In this document: positions 8,530 to 16,318 of the stretch, piece after piece
Numbering within the stretch: position 1 is the stretch's first letter
Layout of the letters: each line of letters opens with the position of its first letter
NCBI GenBank assembly: GCA_013416485.1
Contig: JACCEO010000009.1
Location: forward strand, 62,001 to 126,000
Direction of reading: 5' to 3'
Length of the DNA stretch: 64,000 bases
Source of the DNA: Alcaligenaceae bacterium
GTDB taxonomy: Bacteria > Pseudomonadota > Gammaproteobacteria > Burkholderiales > Burkholderiaceae_B
Notes under the pieces: generated by a model
Told to the model about the DNA's origin: nothing
The model's input: the letters and a program-made list of their open reading frames with translations, nothing else
Database searches by the model: none
Program-made: the position numbers and the translations under genes

Positions 8530-9900
8530 GTGAGCACCCACAAACCCCTGCAGGCAGGGAGATTAAGGAAGGCGCCAGAGGGTTTTTTACCTTCAGACGT
8601 GGTCCAAGACATAACTACCCACGGACTCGATGACACGAGACGGGGCTTTTTAAAGAAAAGCTTTTTAACTGCCGCAGCTGCTGTAGGTAGTGGTGCAGCG
8701 ATGTCCGCGATGGCGCAAAAGCCAGCAGCAGGGCAGGGCGACCCCATGATCCTGGAGCCCCGTCCCTGGAGCACATCCTTGGGCCAGCCTGTTGCTGCCA
8801 AACCGTATGGCATGCCGTCCAAGTACGAATCGAATTTACAGCGTCGCCAATCGCCAGGCTTGACACAAACCAACCAATCATCGGTGTCGTTTGCACCTTT
8901 GCAAGGGTTTTTTGGGATCATTACGCCTAGTGGTTTGCACTTCGAGCGCCATCACCAAGGCTACGTCGATATCGACCCAGATCAGCATCGCTTCATGATC
9001 AATGGCATGGTCAAGCAGCCCAAGGTATACACCATGGACGACTTGATGCGTTTCCCTAGCGTGTCGCGTATGCACTTTATCGAGTGTGGTGCTAACACAG
9101 GTATGGAATGGGGTAACGTTGCCGTTCCTACAGTGCAATACACTCACGGTATGTTGTCGTGCTGTGAGTTCACCGGCGTGCCTTTGAAGGTCTTGCTGGA
9201 TGACTGCGGTGCCGACTACAAAAATGCTCAATTTATTCTGGCAGAAGGCAACGATGGTTCCAGTATGACACGCACCATTTCGATGGAAGCGGCACTGGAT
9301 GACGTGATTGTGGCTTGGGGCATGAACGGCGAAATGCTGCGCCCAGAGAACGGTTATCCTTTGCGTTTGGTGGTGCCGGGCGTGCAAGGTGTGTCTTGGG
9401 TTAAATGGCTGCGTCGCATAGAAGTTGGCGATAAACCTTGGAATGCGAAAGACGAAGCCGCTCACTATATGGACATGATGCCCGATGGCATGATGCGCCA
9501 GTACACGTCTATTCAAGAATGTAAGTCCGTGATTACCACTCCGTCGGGTGGTCAAGCTTTGCTGGATAAAGGCTTTTACAACGTTAGCGGTCTGGCTTGG
9601 TCAGGACGTGGCCATATCAAGCAAGTCGATGTTTCCTTTGACGGTGGCAAGAACTGGAAAACTGCCAGGTTGGAATCGCCAGTCTTGGATAAATGCCTGA
9701 CTCGCTTCAATATTGATTGGGTTTGGGATGGTTCTCCGGCTATTTTGCAAAGTCGTGCCATAGATAGCACGGGTTTTGTGCAGCCTATGTATCGACAATT
9801 ACGCGAGGTCCGAGGCTCACGTTCGGTTTATCACAATAATGCCATTCAGTCCTGGAAAGTTGCTGAAAGCGGGGAGGTCTTTAATGTTCACTTGGACTAA
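8530..9900 (+). CDS. soxC: sulfane dehydrogenase SoxC (molybdenum subunit)
   Basis: SoxC is the molybdopterin subunit of SoxCD, which oxidises the sulfane sulfur bound to SoxYZ in the periplasm and releases six electrons per sulfur. The 456-residue protein has a twin-arginine export signal (RRGFLKKSF, residues 37-45), after an unusually long N-terminal region. The predicted molybdenum ligand is Cys186 in HFIECGANTG. It belongs to the sulfite-oxidase family; the dimerisation domain forms the C-terminal third. The start is GTG 8530 with AGGAG eight to nine bases upstream. Its stop lies inside soxD. Molybdenum cofactor genes follow at 16319-18746. Confidence 0.96.
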   Translation: MSTHKPLQAGRLRKAPEGFLPSDVVQDITTHGLDDTRRGFLKKSFLTAAAAVGSGAAMSAMAQKPAAGQGDPMILEPRPWSTSLGQPVAAKPYGMPSKYESNLQRRQSPGLTQTNQSSVSFAPLQGFFGIITPSGLHFERHHQGYVDIDPDQHRFMINGMVKQPKVYTMDDLMRFPSVSRMHFIECGANTGMEWGNVAVPTVQYTHGMLSCCEFTGVPLKVLLDDCGADYKNAQFILAEGNDGSSMTRTISMEAALDDVIVAWGMNGEMLRPENGYPLRLVVPGVQGVSWVKWLRRIEVGDKPWNAKDEAAHYMDMMPDGMMRQYTSIQECKSVITTPSGGQALLDKGFYNVSGLAWSGRGHIKQVDVSFDGGKNWKTARLESPVLDKCLTRFNIDWVWDGSPAILQSRAIDSTGFVQPMYRQLREVRGSRSVYHNNAIQSWKVAESGEVFNVHLD

Positions 9901-11020
9901 ACGCGCATTCATCGCTGGTGGTGTAGGCCTTGCTATGGGCTTGGCTGCACCAAGCTGGGCACTAGATGACTATGGTCTGGGTCGTGCTGCAACACCGGTC
10001 GAGGTACAGGCTTGGGATATCGATGTCCGTGCCGACTTTAAAGGTCTGCCTAAGGGCAGTGGTACGGTAGAACAGGGTGAAAATCTTTGGGAAGCCGCCT
10101 GCGCCAGTTGTCATGGTTCGTTTGCTGAAAGCAACTCGTTCATTACGCCCCTGATTGGTGGAACCACTGAAGAGGACATGAAAACAGGGCGCGTTGCTTC
10201 CCTGATCAGTCCAACTCAATCCGTGCGTACCATCATCATGAAGGTCGATTCGGTATCGACCTTATGGGACTACATACACCGTGCTATGCCGTGGACTGAC
10301 CCCAAGTCGTTAGAGCCCGATGAGGTCTATGCTGTCTTGGCTTACTTGCTCAGTTTGGCAGAAATCGTGGATTACGATTTCACCTTGTCCGACAGCAATA
10401 TTGCTGAGGTCCAAGAGCGCATGCCTAATCGTAATGGCACCATGTTCTGGGAAGGTCTTTGGAAGGTAGATGGCAAGCCAGATACTAACAATACCGCCTG
10501 CATGACCGACTGTCTGAAAACTGTTGAAGTCAAGTCTGAACTGCCAGATTTTGCTCGTTCCGCCAATGGCGACTGGGCAGAGCAGATGCGTATAATAGGG
10601 CCTGTACGTGGGGTCAACTCTCTGGAGCCAGCTCTTACCGGTACCGTTGCTGAAACAGGACCTGCTGTGCGTGAATACGCACGTGCCACCCTGGATGCAG
10701 CACTTGCTGCAGCAAACGCAACGCCTGCAGCAGAAGGCACAGATGGTAAGATACTAGACACTCAAAAAGTCCAGGCATTATTGACGCAAAACTCGTGCTT
10801 GGCTTGCCACGCACGTGATACCAAGCTGGTTGGGCCGTCATTCATTGATATCGGTAAAAAATATCAGGGCCAAGAAGGCGCTTTGGACAATTTAGTCGCA
10901 AAGGTTCAAACTGGTGGCAGTGGTGCCTGGGGAGTCATTCCTATGCCACCACATCCTAATTTGTCAGATGCCGATGCGCAACTGATGATCGAATGGATGC
11001 TGGCCGGATCGCCGCAATAA
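9884..11020 (+). CDS. soxD: SoxD, dihaem c-type cytochrome subunit of sulfane dehydrogenase
   Basis: SoxD accepts electrons from SoxC and passes them to the respiratory chain. ATG 9884 is chosen because GGGGAGG lies just upstream and a signal peptide follows (cleavage likely after SWA, about residue 26). This start is 17 bases inside the end of soxC. The frame is open further upstream, but those residues are soxC sequence in another frame. The 378-residue protein has two haem motifs, CASCH (residues 73-77) and CLACH (305-309). The long insert between the two cytochrome domains is rich in Ala and Thr. Confidence 0.95.
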   Translation: MFTWTKRAFIAGGVGLAMGLAAPSWALDDYGLGRAATPVEVQAWDIDVRADFKGLPKGSGTVEQGENLWEAACASCHGSFAESNSFITPLIGGTTEEDMKTGRVASLISPTQSVRTIIMKVDSVSTLWDYIHRAMPWTDPKSLEPDEVYAVLAYLLSLAEIVDYDFTLSDSNIAEVQERMPNRNGTMFWEGLWKVDGKPDTNNTACMTDCLKTVEVKSELPDFARSANGDWAEQMRIIGPVRGVNSLEPALTGTVAETGPAVREYARATLDAALAAANATPAAEGTDGKILDTQKVQALLTQNSCLACHARDTKLVGPSFIDIGKKYQGQEGALDNLVAKVQTGGSGAWGVIPMPPHPNLSDADAQLMIEWMLAGSPQ

Positions 11021-11065
11021 ATTATTGACATTACATCCATTGATTCACTCGAAGAGGAGTAACTC

Positions 11066-11533
11066 ATGAATCAACAACGCAGAAGCGTGCTCAAACTGGG
11101 CACCGTTTTAGGGCTGGCCGTATCGGCTGGCATCATGCTGCCTGAACAAGCCTTGGCAGTTCAGCAAGAATGGGACAAAGCTCTATTTAGCGCGACAGAC
11201 ATTGATGGCGTTCTGAAAGAGTTGGGTGCTAGTAAGCCTGCCGATAGCGACAAGATCTCCCTGAACGCCCCAGACATCGCCGAAAACGGTGCTGTAGTGC
11301 CTGTAGGCGTGGTTAGCGATCTTCCAGGAACAACGCAGATATCCATTCTGGTTCCAAATAACCCAGCCACCATGACAGCAGCATTTGATATCGCAGAGGA
11401 TGGCATCGCTGACGTTGCTACTCGTATCAAAATGGGTCAAACCTCGGATGTTTACGCCCTGGTCAAGGCCGATGGCAAATACTACATCGCGCACAAAGAA
11501 GTCAAGGTTACCCTTGGCGGTTGCGGCGGCTAA
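11066..11533 (+). CDS. soxY: SoxY, sulfur-carrier subunit
   Basis: SoxY carries the sulfur substrate as a Cys-bound adduct on a flexible arm while the other Sox proteins act on it. The 155-residue protein ends in GGCGG, and Cys153 is the carrier residue. The N-terminus MNQQRRSVLKLG is a twin-arginine signal; SoxZ, which has none, would be exported bound to it. A strong GAGGAG ribosome-binding site precedes ATG 11066. soxZ follows after 30 bases. Confidence 0.97.
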   Translation: MNQQRRSVLKLGTVLGLAVSAGIMLPEQALAVQQEWDKALFSATDIDGVLKELGASKPADSDKISLNAPDIAENGAVVPVGVVSDLPGTTQISILVPNNPATMTAAFDIAEDGIADVATRIKMGQTSDVYALVKADGKYYIAHKEVKVTLGGCGG

Positions 11534-11563
11534 GTCATACTGAATTAACGAAAGGAGCAAAAC

Positions 11564-11878
11564 ATGGCAACTAGGCCTATGCGCATTCGTGCCGCTGAAA
11601 AAGACGGCATTACTGAAGTTAAAGTCCTGATGAGTCACATCATGGAAACCGGTCAACGTAAAGATGGCGAAGGCAACATTGTGCCTGCGCACTTTATTGA
11701 TCTGGTTGAAGCTAAATGTAACGACAAAGTCGTTATGGTCGCTCAGTGGGGTCCTGCTGTTTCTCGCGATCCGTTCTTGTCGTTCAAGTTTAAGGGCGGC
11801 AACAAAGGCGACAAAGTTACTGTTGCCTGGCGCGATAACAAGGGCGAGACCCGTACTGATACAGCTGATATCCGTTAA
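11564..11878 (+). CDS. soxZ: SoxZ, partner of the SoxY sulfur carrier
   Basis: SoxZ forms the heterodimer SoxYZ and supports binding of SoxY to its partners. The 104-residue protein starts RPMRIRAAEKDGITEVKVLM and has an immunoglobulin-like fold in known structures. It has no signal peptide, consistent with export in complex with SoxY. GAAAGGAG precedes ATG 11564. A perfect inverted repeat lies between its stop and soxA. Confidence 0.97.
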   Translation: MATRPMRIRAAEKDGITEVKVLMSHIMETGQRKDGEGNIVPAHFIDLVEAKCNDKVVMVAQWGPAVSRDPFLSFKFKGGNKGDKVTVAWRDNKGETRTDTADIR

Positions 11879-11898
11879 TTAACGGCTTTAGATGACGG

Positions 11899-11923
11899 CC
11901 TTATCGTTAAGTTAACGATAAGG
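11899..11923 (+). repeat. perfect 12-1-12 inverted repeat between soxZ and soxA
   Basis: CCTTATCGTTAA, one G, then TTAACGATAAGG. In RNA this would fold into a long AT-rich hairpin. It can be extended on both sides (GGC/GCC) with a small bulge. No T-run follows, so it is not a standard terminator. It lies 23 bases before the soxA start and may stabilise or punctuate the soxYZ part of the message. Confidence 0.7.
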
Positions 11924-11945
11924 TGCCGCCAAAGGGGACAACATA

Positions 11946-12767
11946 ATGAAAAACAGAATTCTAGGTATTTCTGTACTGATGCTAGGTGGCGCTATGGCGT
12001 CCCTAAGTAGCGCGTATGCTGCTGAAAGCACAGCCGATGGTATCGCCGCTTATCGCGAGATGCTGGGTGAGGGGGGCAATCCCGCCGAACTGACCGAAAT
12101 GGCAGGCGAGGACCTCTGGACACAAGCTATGGGTACTAAAAACGCCACTTTGGAACAGTGTGATCTGGGTATGGGGCCAGGTGTCGTCAAAGACGCTTAC
12201 GCCAATATGCCGCGTTACTTTGCTGACGCCGATCGCGTAATGGATCTGGAAACCCGTTTGTTGTATTGCATGGAAACCTTACAAGGTGTCGATACAAAAG
12301 CCGTCGTGAAAAACGCGGTGTCCCGTGCCGGTGAATATGCTTCCGACATGGAATCCTTGGTTGCGTATGTGGTTGCTGCGTCACGCGGAACCCCTATTTC
12401 CGTACCCCAGGACCACCAGAAAGAAAAAGATGCTTACGCACGTGGTAAGCAAATTTTTTACTTCCGTGGCGGTCCTTACGATTTCTCATGTGCATCCTGT
12501 CACAGCGTGACTGGTCAGCGCATTCGCTTGCAAGACCTTCCTAACCTGAACGATCCTGAGTTGGCTCAGCGTGCCTATTCGTCATGGCCTGCGTACCGTG
12601 TCTCACAAGGCGCTTTGCGTACCATGCAGTGGCGTTTGGCGGATTGCTTCCGTCAACAGCGTATGCCTGTACTTAATTATGGCTCACAGGCTTCTATAGA
12701 CCTTACGGTGTATTTGGCTGCCAATGCTAATGGCGGCAAGATGGATGCCCCTGGTCTGAAACGGTAA
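11946..12767 (+). CDS. soxA: SoxA, monohaem c-type cytochrome subunit of SoxAX
   Basis: SoxAX joins thiosulfate to the SoxY cysteine. The 273-residue protein has a signal peptide (cleavage likely after AYA, residue 25). It has one haem motif, CASCH (182-186), and the active-site Cys234 in LADCFRQQRMP, the residue that carries a persulfide in known SoxA proteins. Cys72 and Cys108 lie where dihaem SoxA proteins have a second haem domain; here they more likely form a disulfide, so this is the monohaem type. AAAGGGG precedes ATG 11946. soxX follows after 13 bases. Confidence 0.95.
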   Translation: MKNRILGISVLMLGGAMASLSSAYAAESTADGIAAYREMLGEGGNPAELTEMAGEDLWTQAMGTKNATLEQCDLGMGPGVVKDAYANMPRYFADADRVMDLETRLLYCMETLQGVDTKAVVKNAVSRAGEYASDMESLVAYVVAASRGTPISVPQDHQKEKDAYARGKQIFYFRGGPYDFSCASCHSVTGQRIRLQDLPNLNDPELAQRAYSSWPAYRVSQGALRTMQWRLADCFRQQRMPVLNYGSQASIDLTVYLAANANGGKMDAPGLKR

Positions 12768-12780
12768 ACGGAGACTTGCC

Positions 12781-13431
12781 ATGAAATTATTTACATATAT
12801 TCCTGCTGCAGCGTTGGCGTTGATGGTCGCTACGCCTGTAGCAGCCGCCGACAAATGGGTCGAGGGCACTGATTACGACTCCGTAGTCACCGAGATGAAA
12901 GCATCGTTCTCAGAAAAGAACGGCGCTGGCTTGGATCGTATTGATCAATCCGATATGCAAAAAATCTGTTCGGCTTCGTTAATGGAAGGCAAGCCGCTTA
13001 GCAAAGAACAGTTTGAGAAAATCGCCAGCGAAGCCAAGGCCAGCGTCAAGTTTCCAGCTGATGGTCAATTTCTGGGCGACTGGAAATCTGGTGAAAAAAT
13101 CGCCCAAAGCGGTCGTGGATTGCAGACCTCGGATAAACCCGGTGCGGCTGCTGGTGGCAACTGCTATGCCTGTCACCAGATGACCAAAGCGGAAATTTCC
13201 TTCGGCAACATAGGTACGCCGCTGTTGCACTACGGAAAGCTGCGTGGTAATTCCAAAGAAATTATGGAGTACACCTGGGAACGTATCTACAACTCGCATG
13301 CTTACGTGCCTTGCACGGTGATGCCGCGTTTTGGAGATGCCGGTATCCTTACCGAAGCACAAATGAAAGACGTGATGGCATTGTTGTTTGATCCGACTTC
13401 ACCTGTCAATGATGACACGGTCACGCCCTGA
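12781..13431 (+). CDS. soxX: SoxX, c-type cytochrome subunit of SoxAX
   Basis: SoxX takes electrons from SoxA during thiosulfate coupling. The 216-residue protein has a signal peptide (cleavage likely after AAA, residue 23), the haem motif CYACH (128-132) and a likely Met ligand, Met181 in VMPRFG. An additional helical stretch of about 70 residues precedes the cytochrome domain, as in the longer SoxX proteins of this group. AACGGAG precedes ATG 12781. A strong terminator follows at 13450. Confidence 0.95.
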   Translation: MKLFTYIPAAALALMVATPVAAADKWVEGTDYDSVVTEMKASFSEKNGAGLDRIDQSDMQKICSASLMEGKPLSKEQFEKIASEAKASVKFPADGQFLGDWKSGEKIAQSGRGLQTSDKPGAAAGGNCYACHQMTKAEISFGNIGTPLLHYGKLRGNSKEIMEYTWERIYNSHAYVPCTVMPRFGDAGILTEAQMKDVMALLFDPTSPVNDDTVTP

Positions 13432-13449
13432 TCTAAGCATCGAGTAGTT

Positions 13450-13497
13450 ACCCCGGCGCGCTAACCCTTCTAGGGTTGCTGCGCCGGTATTTTTTTA
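13450..13497 (+). terminator. strong terminator inside the sox cluster, after soxX
   Basis: ACCCCGGCGC, then GCTAACCCT / AGGGTTGC around a three-base loop, then GCGCCGGT and a run of seven T. The stem is long and mostly G/C, with one or two mismatches. It separates soxCDYZAX from the thioredoxin-like gene and soxB, so the latter may be expressed at a lower level by read-through or from their own promoter. Confidence 0.88.
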
Positions 13498-13509
13498 AGG
13501 AAGGGCATC

Positions 13510-14037
13510 ATGTGGCTGAATAAGCTAGCAGTATGGGGTGTAGCTCTGGGTCTGGCTACTAGCCTTGCGGTGACCAGTGTGGCTGCCACCGAGGTTGCAA
13601 CAAGCACACCCGTTGTGGGCGATACCATAAGTTTGCCAGAAATAACCTTGTTTGATGGTACGCGCCTGCCAGAAGGTTACTACCAGGACAAACCGCTTAT
13701 CGTCGTATATTGGGCATCATGGTGCCCGTTTTGTGCGCGTCAAAATCCCTACGTTCAGCAGCTCTACGATAAGGCGCGTACGCAGGGTCTAGAAGTTCTG
13801 ACCATCAGCATAGACCGCAAAGAATCCGAAGCTAGGGATTACATAGCTGAAAATAAATATACCTTTCCCTCCGCGATGCAAACACCAGAAATTCTTCAGG
13901 TTATGGGCAAGCGTCGTGTAATACCTAAGGTGTTTGTGATTGGGGCTGACGGCAAAGTAGTTGAAGTCATCCCCGGTGAAATGTTCGAGGAAGATGTACT
14001 TGATTTGATCAAGTATGCACCTAAATCATCCAACTGA
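13510..14037 (+). CDS. soxW: periplasmic thioredoxin-like protein of the sox cluster (SoxW-like)
   Basis: A 175-residue TlpA/SoxW-type thioredoxin-fold protein with an N-terminal signal peptide (cleavage likely after VAA, about residue 26). Its redox motif is WCPFC in YWASWCPFCARQNP, and a cis-Pro segment (VIPKVFVIGADG) follows. Such proteins keep Sox cysteines, for example that of SoxY, reduced in the periplasm; this role is inferred from position and fold. AAGGAAGGG precedes ATG 13510. It lies between a terminator and soxB. The name soxW is by analogy; some operons use other letters for this gene. Confidence 0.8.
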   Translation: MWLNKLAVWGVALGLATSLAVTSVAATEVATSTPVVGDTISLPEITLFDGTRLPEGYYQDKPLIVVYWASWCPFCARQNPYVQQLYDKARTQGLEVLTISIDRKESEARDYIAENKYTFPSAMQTPEILQVMGKRRVIPKVFVIGADGKVVEVIPGEMFEEDVLDLIKYAPKSSN

Positions 14038-14116
14038 CGGGTTTGGTACCTTGGTTGCTACAAGCAACCTGATAGGGTCTTCATCCTGAAGTTCATTATT
14101 ATCAAAGTGTATTGTT

Positions 14117-15829
14117 ATGATTAATCGTCGTGAGTTTTTACAGGTTTTAGCTGTAGCTGCAGCGGGTGGGATGGGTTTGTCGAATAGTGCTAGGGCTGCC
14201 GATAAAGCAGCGCAGTCGTTCTATGACTTACCTAGCTTTGGTAACGTGCATTTAATGCACTTTACTGACTGTCATGCTCAGTTGCTACCTATATATTTCC
14301 GTGAGCCCAGCGTTAATCTGGGTGTTGCCGGCGCCTTAAACAAGCCGCCTCACTTGGTAGGTGAGCACTTCTTGAAGCACTACGGTATACGTGCCAATAC
14401 GCCTGAAGCGTATGCTTTTACTTGTCTAGACTTTGCCAATGCGGCTCGTCAGTATGGGAAAGTCGGTGGTTTTGCTCATTTGGCCACACTGGTCAAGCAA
14501 ATACGTGCCAGCCGTCCTGGTGCATTGTTGCTGGATGGTGGTGATACTTGGCAAGGTTCAGCCACGTCATTGTGGACGAATGGTCAGGACATGGTCGACG
14601 CATGTAAGTTACTAGGCGTAGACATCATGACCGGCCACTGGGAATTTACCTTGGGTGCCGAGCGTGTCCAGGAAATTATCGACAATGATTTCAAAGGTAC
14701 ACTGGACTTCGTAGCCCAGAACGTAGAAACCGCCGACTTCGGTGATCCTGTTTTTGAACCCTACACCATACGTGAAATGAATGGTGTGTCTGTGGCCGTG
14801 ATTGGTCAGGCCTTTCCTTACACCCCTATCGCGAACCCTCGCTATATGGTGGCTGACTGGACGTTTGGTATACAAGAAGCCAATCTGCAGAAAATGATCG
14901 ATGAAGTCCGTGGAAAAGGTGCACAGGCAGTAGTGCTGTTGTCGCACAACGGTATGGACGTGGACTTGAAACTGGCATCACGTGTACGTGGTTTGGACGC
15001 TATTATGGGTGGTCATACCCACGATGGTATGCCTGCACCAGTAGTGGTCACTAACGGTGGCGGCAAAACTCTGGTTACTAACGCAGGCAGTAACAGCAAA
15101 TTCCTAGGGGTACTGGATTTCGACGTTCAGAATGGCAAAGTAGTTGATTTCCGCTACAAGCTGTTGCCAGTGTTTTCCAACTACCTGGACGCTGATCCTG
15201 AAATGGACGCGCTGATTCAGAAAACTCGTGCACCTTTCGCTGCCAAACTAGCAGAACCACTGGCAGTTACCGACGAGGTCTTGTACCGTCGTGGTAACTT
15301 TAATGGTACTTTCGACCAAGTAATTTTGGACGCACTGATTGCAGAAAAAGAAGCCGAAATTGCATTTTCGCCAGGCTTCCGCTGGGGTACCAGCCTGTTG
15401 CCAGGTGACACCATAACGATGGATCACCTGATGGATCAAACTGCCATCACGTACCCAGCGACCACCTTAACTGAAATGTCGGGCGAGCAAATCAAGGTCA
15501 TCCTTGAGGACGTGGCCGATAACCTGTTCAACGCTGACCCCTACTACCAGCAGGGTGGCGATATGGTCAGGGTTGGTGGTATGCAGTACAGCATAGATCC
15601 ATTGGGTGCGTCAGGTCACCGTATCTATGACATGACGCTGGGCGGTAAGTCCATAGACGCTGATAAAACCTATAAGGTGGCTGGTTGGGCACCTGTGGCC
15701 GAAGGCGTCGAGGGCGAAGCCATCTGGGACGTGGTTGGTCGCTACTTGCGTGACAAAAAGACCATTAGTGGTTTGGAATTGAATCAACCCTTTGTTAAGG
15801 GTGTAGAAGGTAACCAAGGGCTAGTTTAA
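14117..15829 (+). CDS. soxB: SoxB, thiosulfohydrolase
   Basis: SoxB hydrolyses the sulfonate from the SoxY adduct and releases sulfate. It belongs to the 5'-nucleotidase/metallophosphatase family and binds two manganese ions. The 570-residue protein has an RREFLQ export signal and the metal motifs FTDCHAQ (Asp51, His53), LDGGDTWQGS (Asp143), GHWEF (His174) and GGHTHDG. The C-terminal half is the substrate-specificity domain. A hairpin without a T-run (GGTTGC-5-GCAACC, 14053-14069) lies upstream. SoxB is the usual marker gene for this pathway. Confidence 0.97.
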   Translation: MINRREFLQVLAVAAAGGMGLSNSARAADKAAQSFYDLPSFGNVHLMHFTDCHAQLLPIYFREPSVNLGVAGALNKPPHLVGEHFLKHYGIRANTPEAYAFTCLDFANAARQYGKVGGFAHLATLVKQIRASRPGALLLDGGDTWQGSATSLWTNGQDMVDACKLLGVDIMTGHWEFTLGAERVQEIIDNDFKGTLDFVAQNVETADFGDPVFEPYTIREMNGVSVAVIGQAFPYTPIANPRYMVADWTFGIQEANLQKMIDEVRGKGAQAVVLLSHNGMDVDLKLASRVRGLDAIMGGHTHDGMPAPVVVTNGGGKTLVTNAGSNSKFLGVLDFDVQNGKVVDFRYKLLPVFSNYLDADPEMDALIQKTRAPFAAKLAEPLAVTDEVLYRRGNFNGTFDQVILDALIAEKEAEIAFSPGFRWGTSLLPGDTITMDHLMDQTAITYPATTLTEMSGEQIKVILEDVADNLFNADPYYQQGGDMVRVGGMQYSIDPLGASGHRIYDMTLGGKSIDADKTYKVAGWAPVAEGVEGEAIWDVVGRYLRDKKTISGLELNQPFVKGVEGNQGLV

Positions 15830-15850
15830 ACCCACTAATTAGAGACAAAA

Positions 15851-16309
15851 ATGATTAAAATGCGACGCTTTATATTTGCTACGGCAGCAGTTCTGTCTAT
15901 GGCAGGTGCTGGTGCTCAGGTAGCGACAGCAGCAACTGAAGCTACTGCTGTTGTCGCTCAAAAAGCCAAAGTGGTCTACCACATCAATGATGCCGCTAGC
16001 CAAGCCTTATCTGGCTTGCGCAGTATGCGTAACCACCTAGATACCGCACCTGATACGGATATTAGGGTGGTTGTACACGCAGACGGCGTGGAGTTTTTGA
16101 TGACTGACTACCCAGCAGCCGATGCAGTAGGCCCTTTGGTATCGGCTTTAACATCCCGTGGGGTATCTTTTGAAGTGTGTGAAATCACCCTCAAGAACAA
16201 AAGCCTGTCCAAAGATCAATTTCTTTTGGAAGCAGACTTTGTTCCTTCAGGTGTGGTTCGCATAACTGAGCTGCAAAATCAGCAGGGCTTTGCTTACCTT
16301 AAACCTTAA
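15851..16309 (+). CDS. DsrE-like protein with signal peptide, end of sox cluster
   Basis: A 152-residue protein with a signal peptide (cleavage likely after ATA, about residue 27), then a DsrE/DsrF-like fold: VVYHINDAASQALSGLRSMR, VVVHADGVEFLM, and LVSALTSRGVSFEVCEITL. Cys110 is the only cysteine and lies where sulfur-carrying DsrE proteins have theirs. It follows soxB by 21 bases, and its stop lies 10 bases before the convergent moeA. Related proteins are found at the end of some sox clusters, but their function is not settled. A periplasmic sulfur-binding role is inference. Confidence 0.8.
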   Translation: MIKMRRFIFATAAVLSMAGAGAQVATAATEATAVVAQKAKVVYHINDAASQALSGLRSMRNHLDTAPDTDIRVVVHADGVEFLMTDYPAADAVGPLVSALTSRGVSFEVCEITLKNKSLSKDQFLLEADFVPSGVVRITELQNQQGFAYLKP

Positions 16310-16318
16310 GCTATGGGT

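Noticed and set aside
8878-9555. A 225-codon open frame on the minus strand inside soxC
   Set aside because: It lies antisense to an intact, recognised gene, and its His/Thr-rich composition is typical of a shadow frame.
14053-14069. Hairpin GGTTGC-TACAA-GCAACC before soxB as a terminator
   Set aside because: The stem has only six pairs and no T-run follows.
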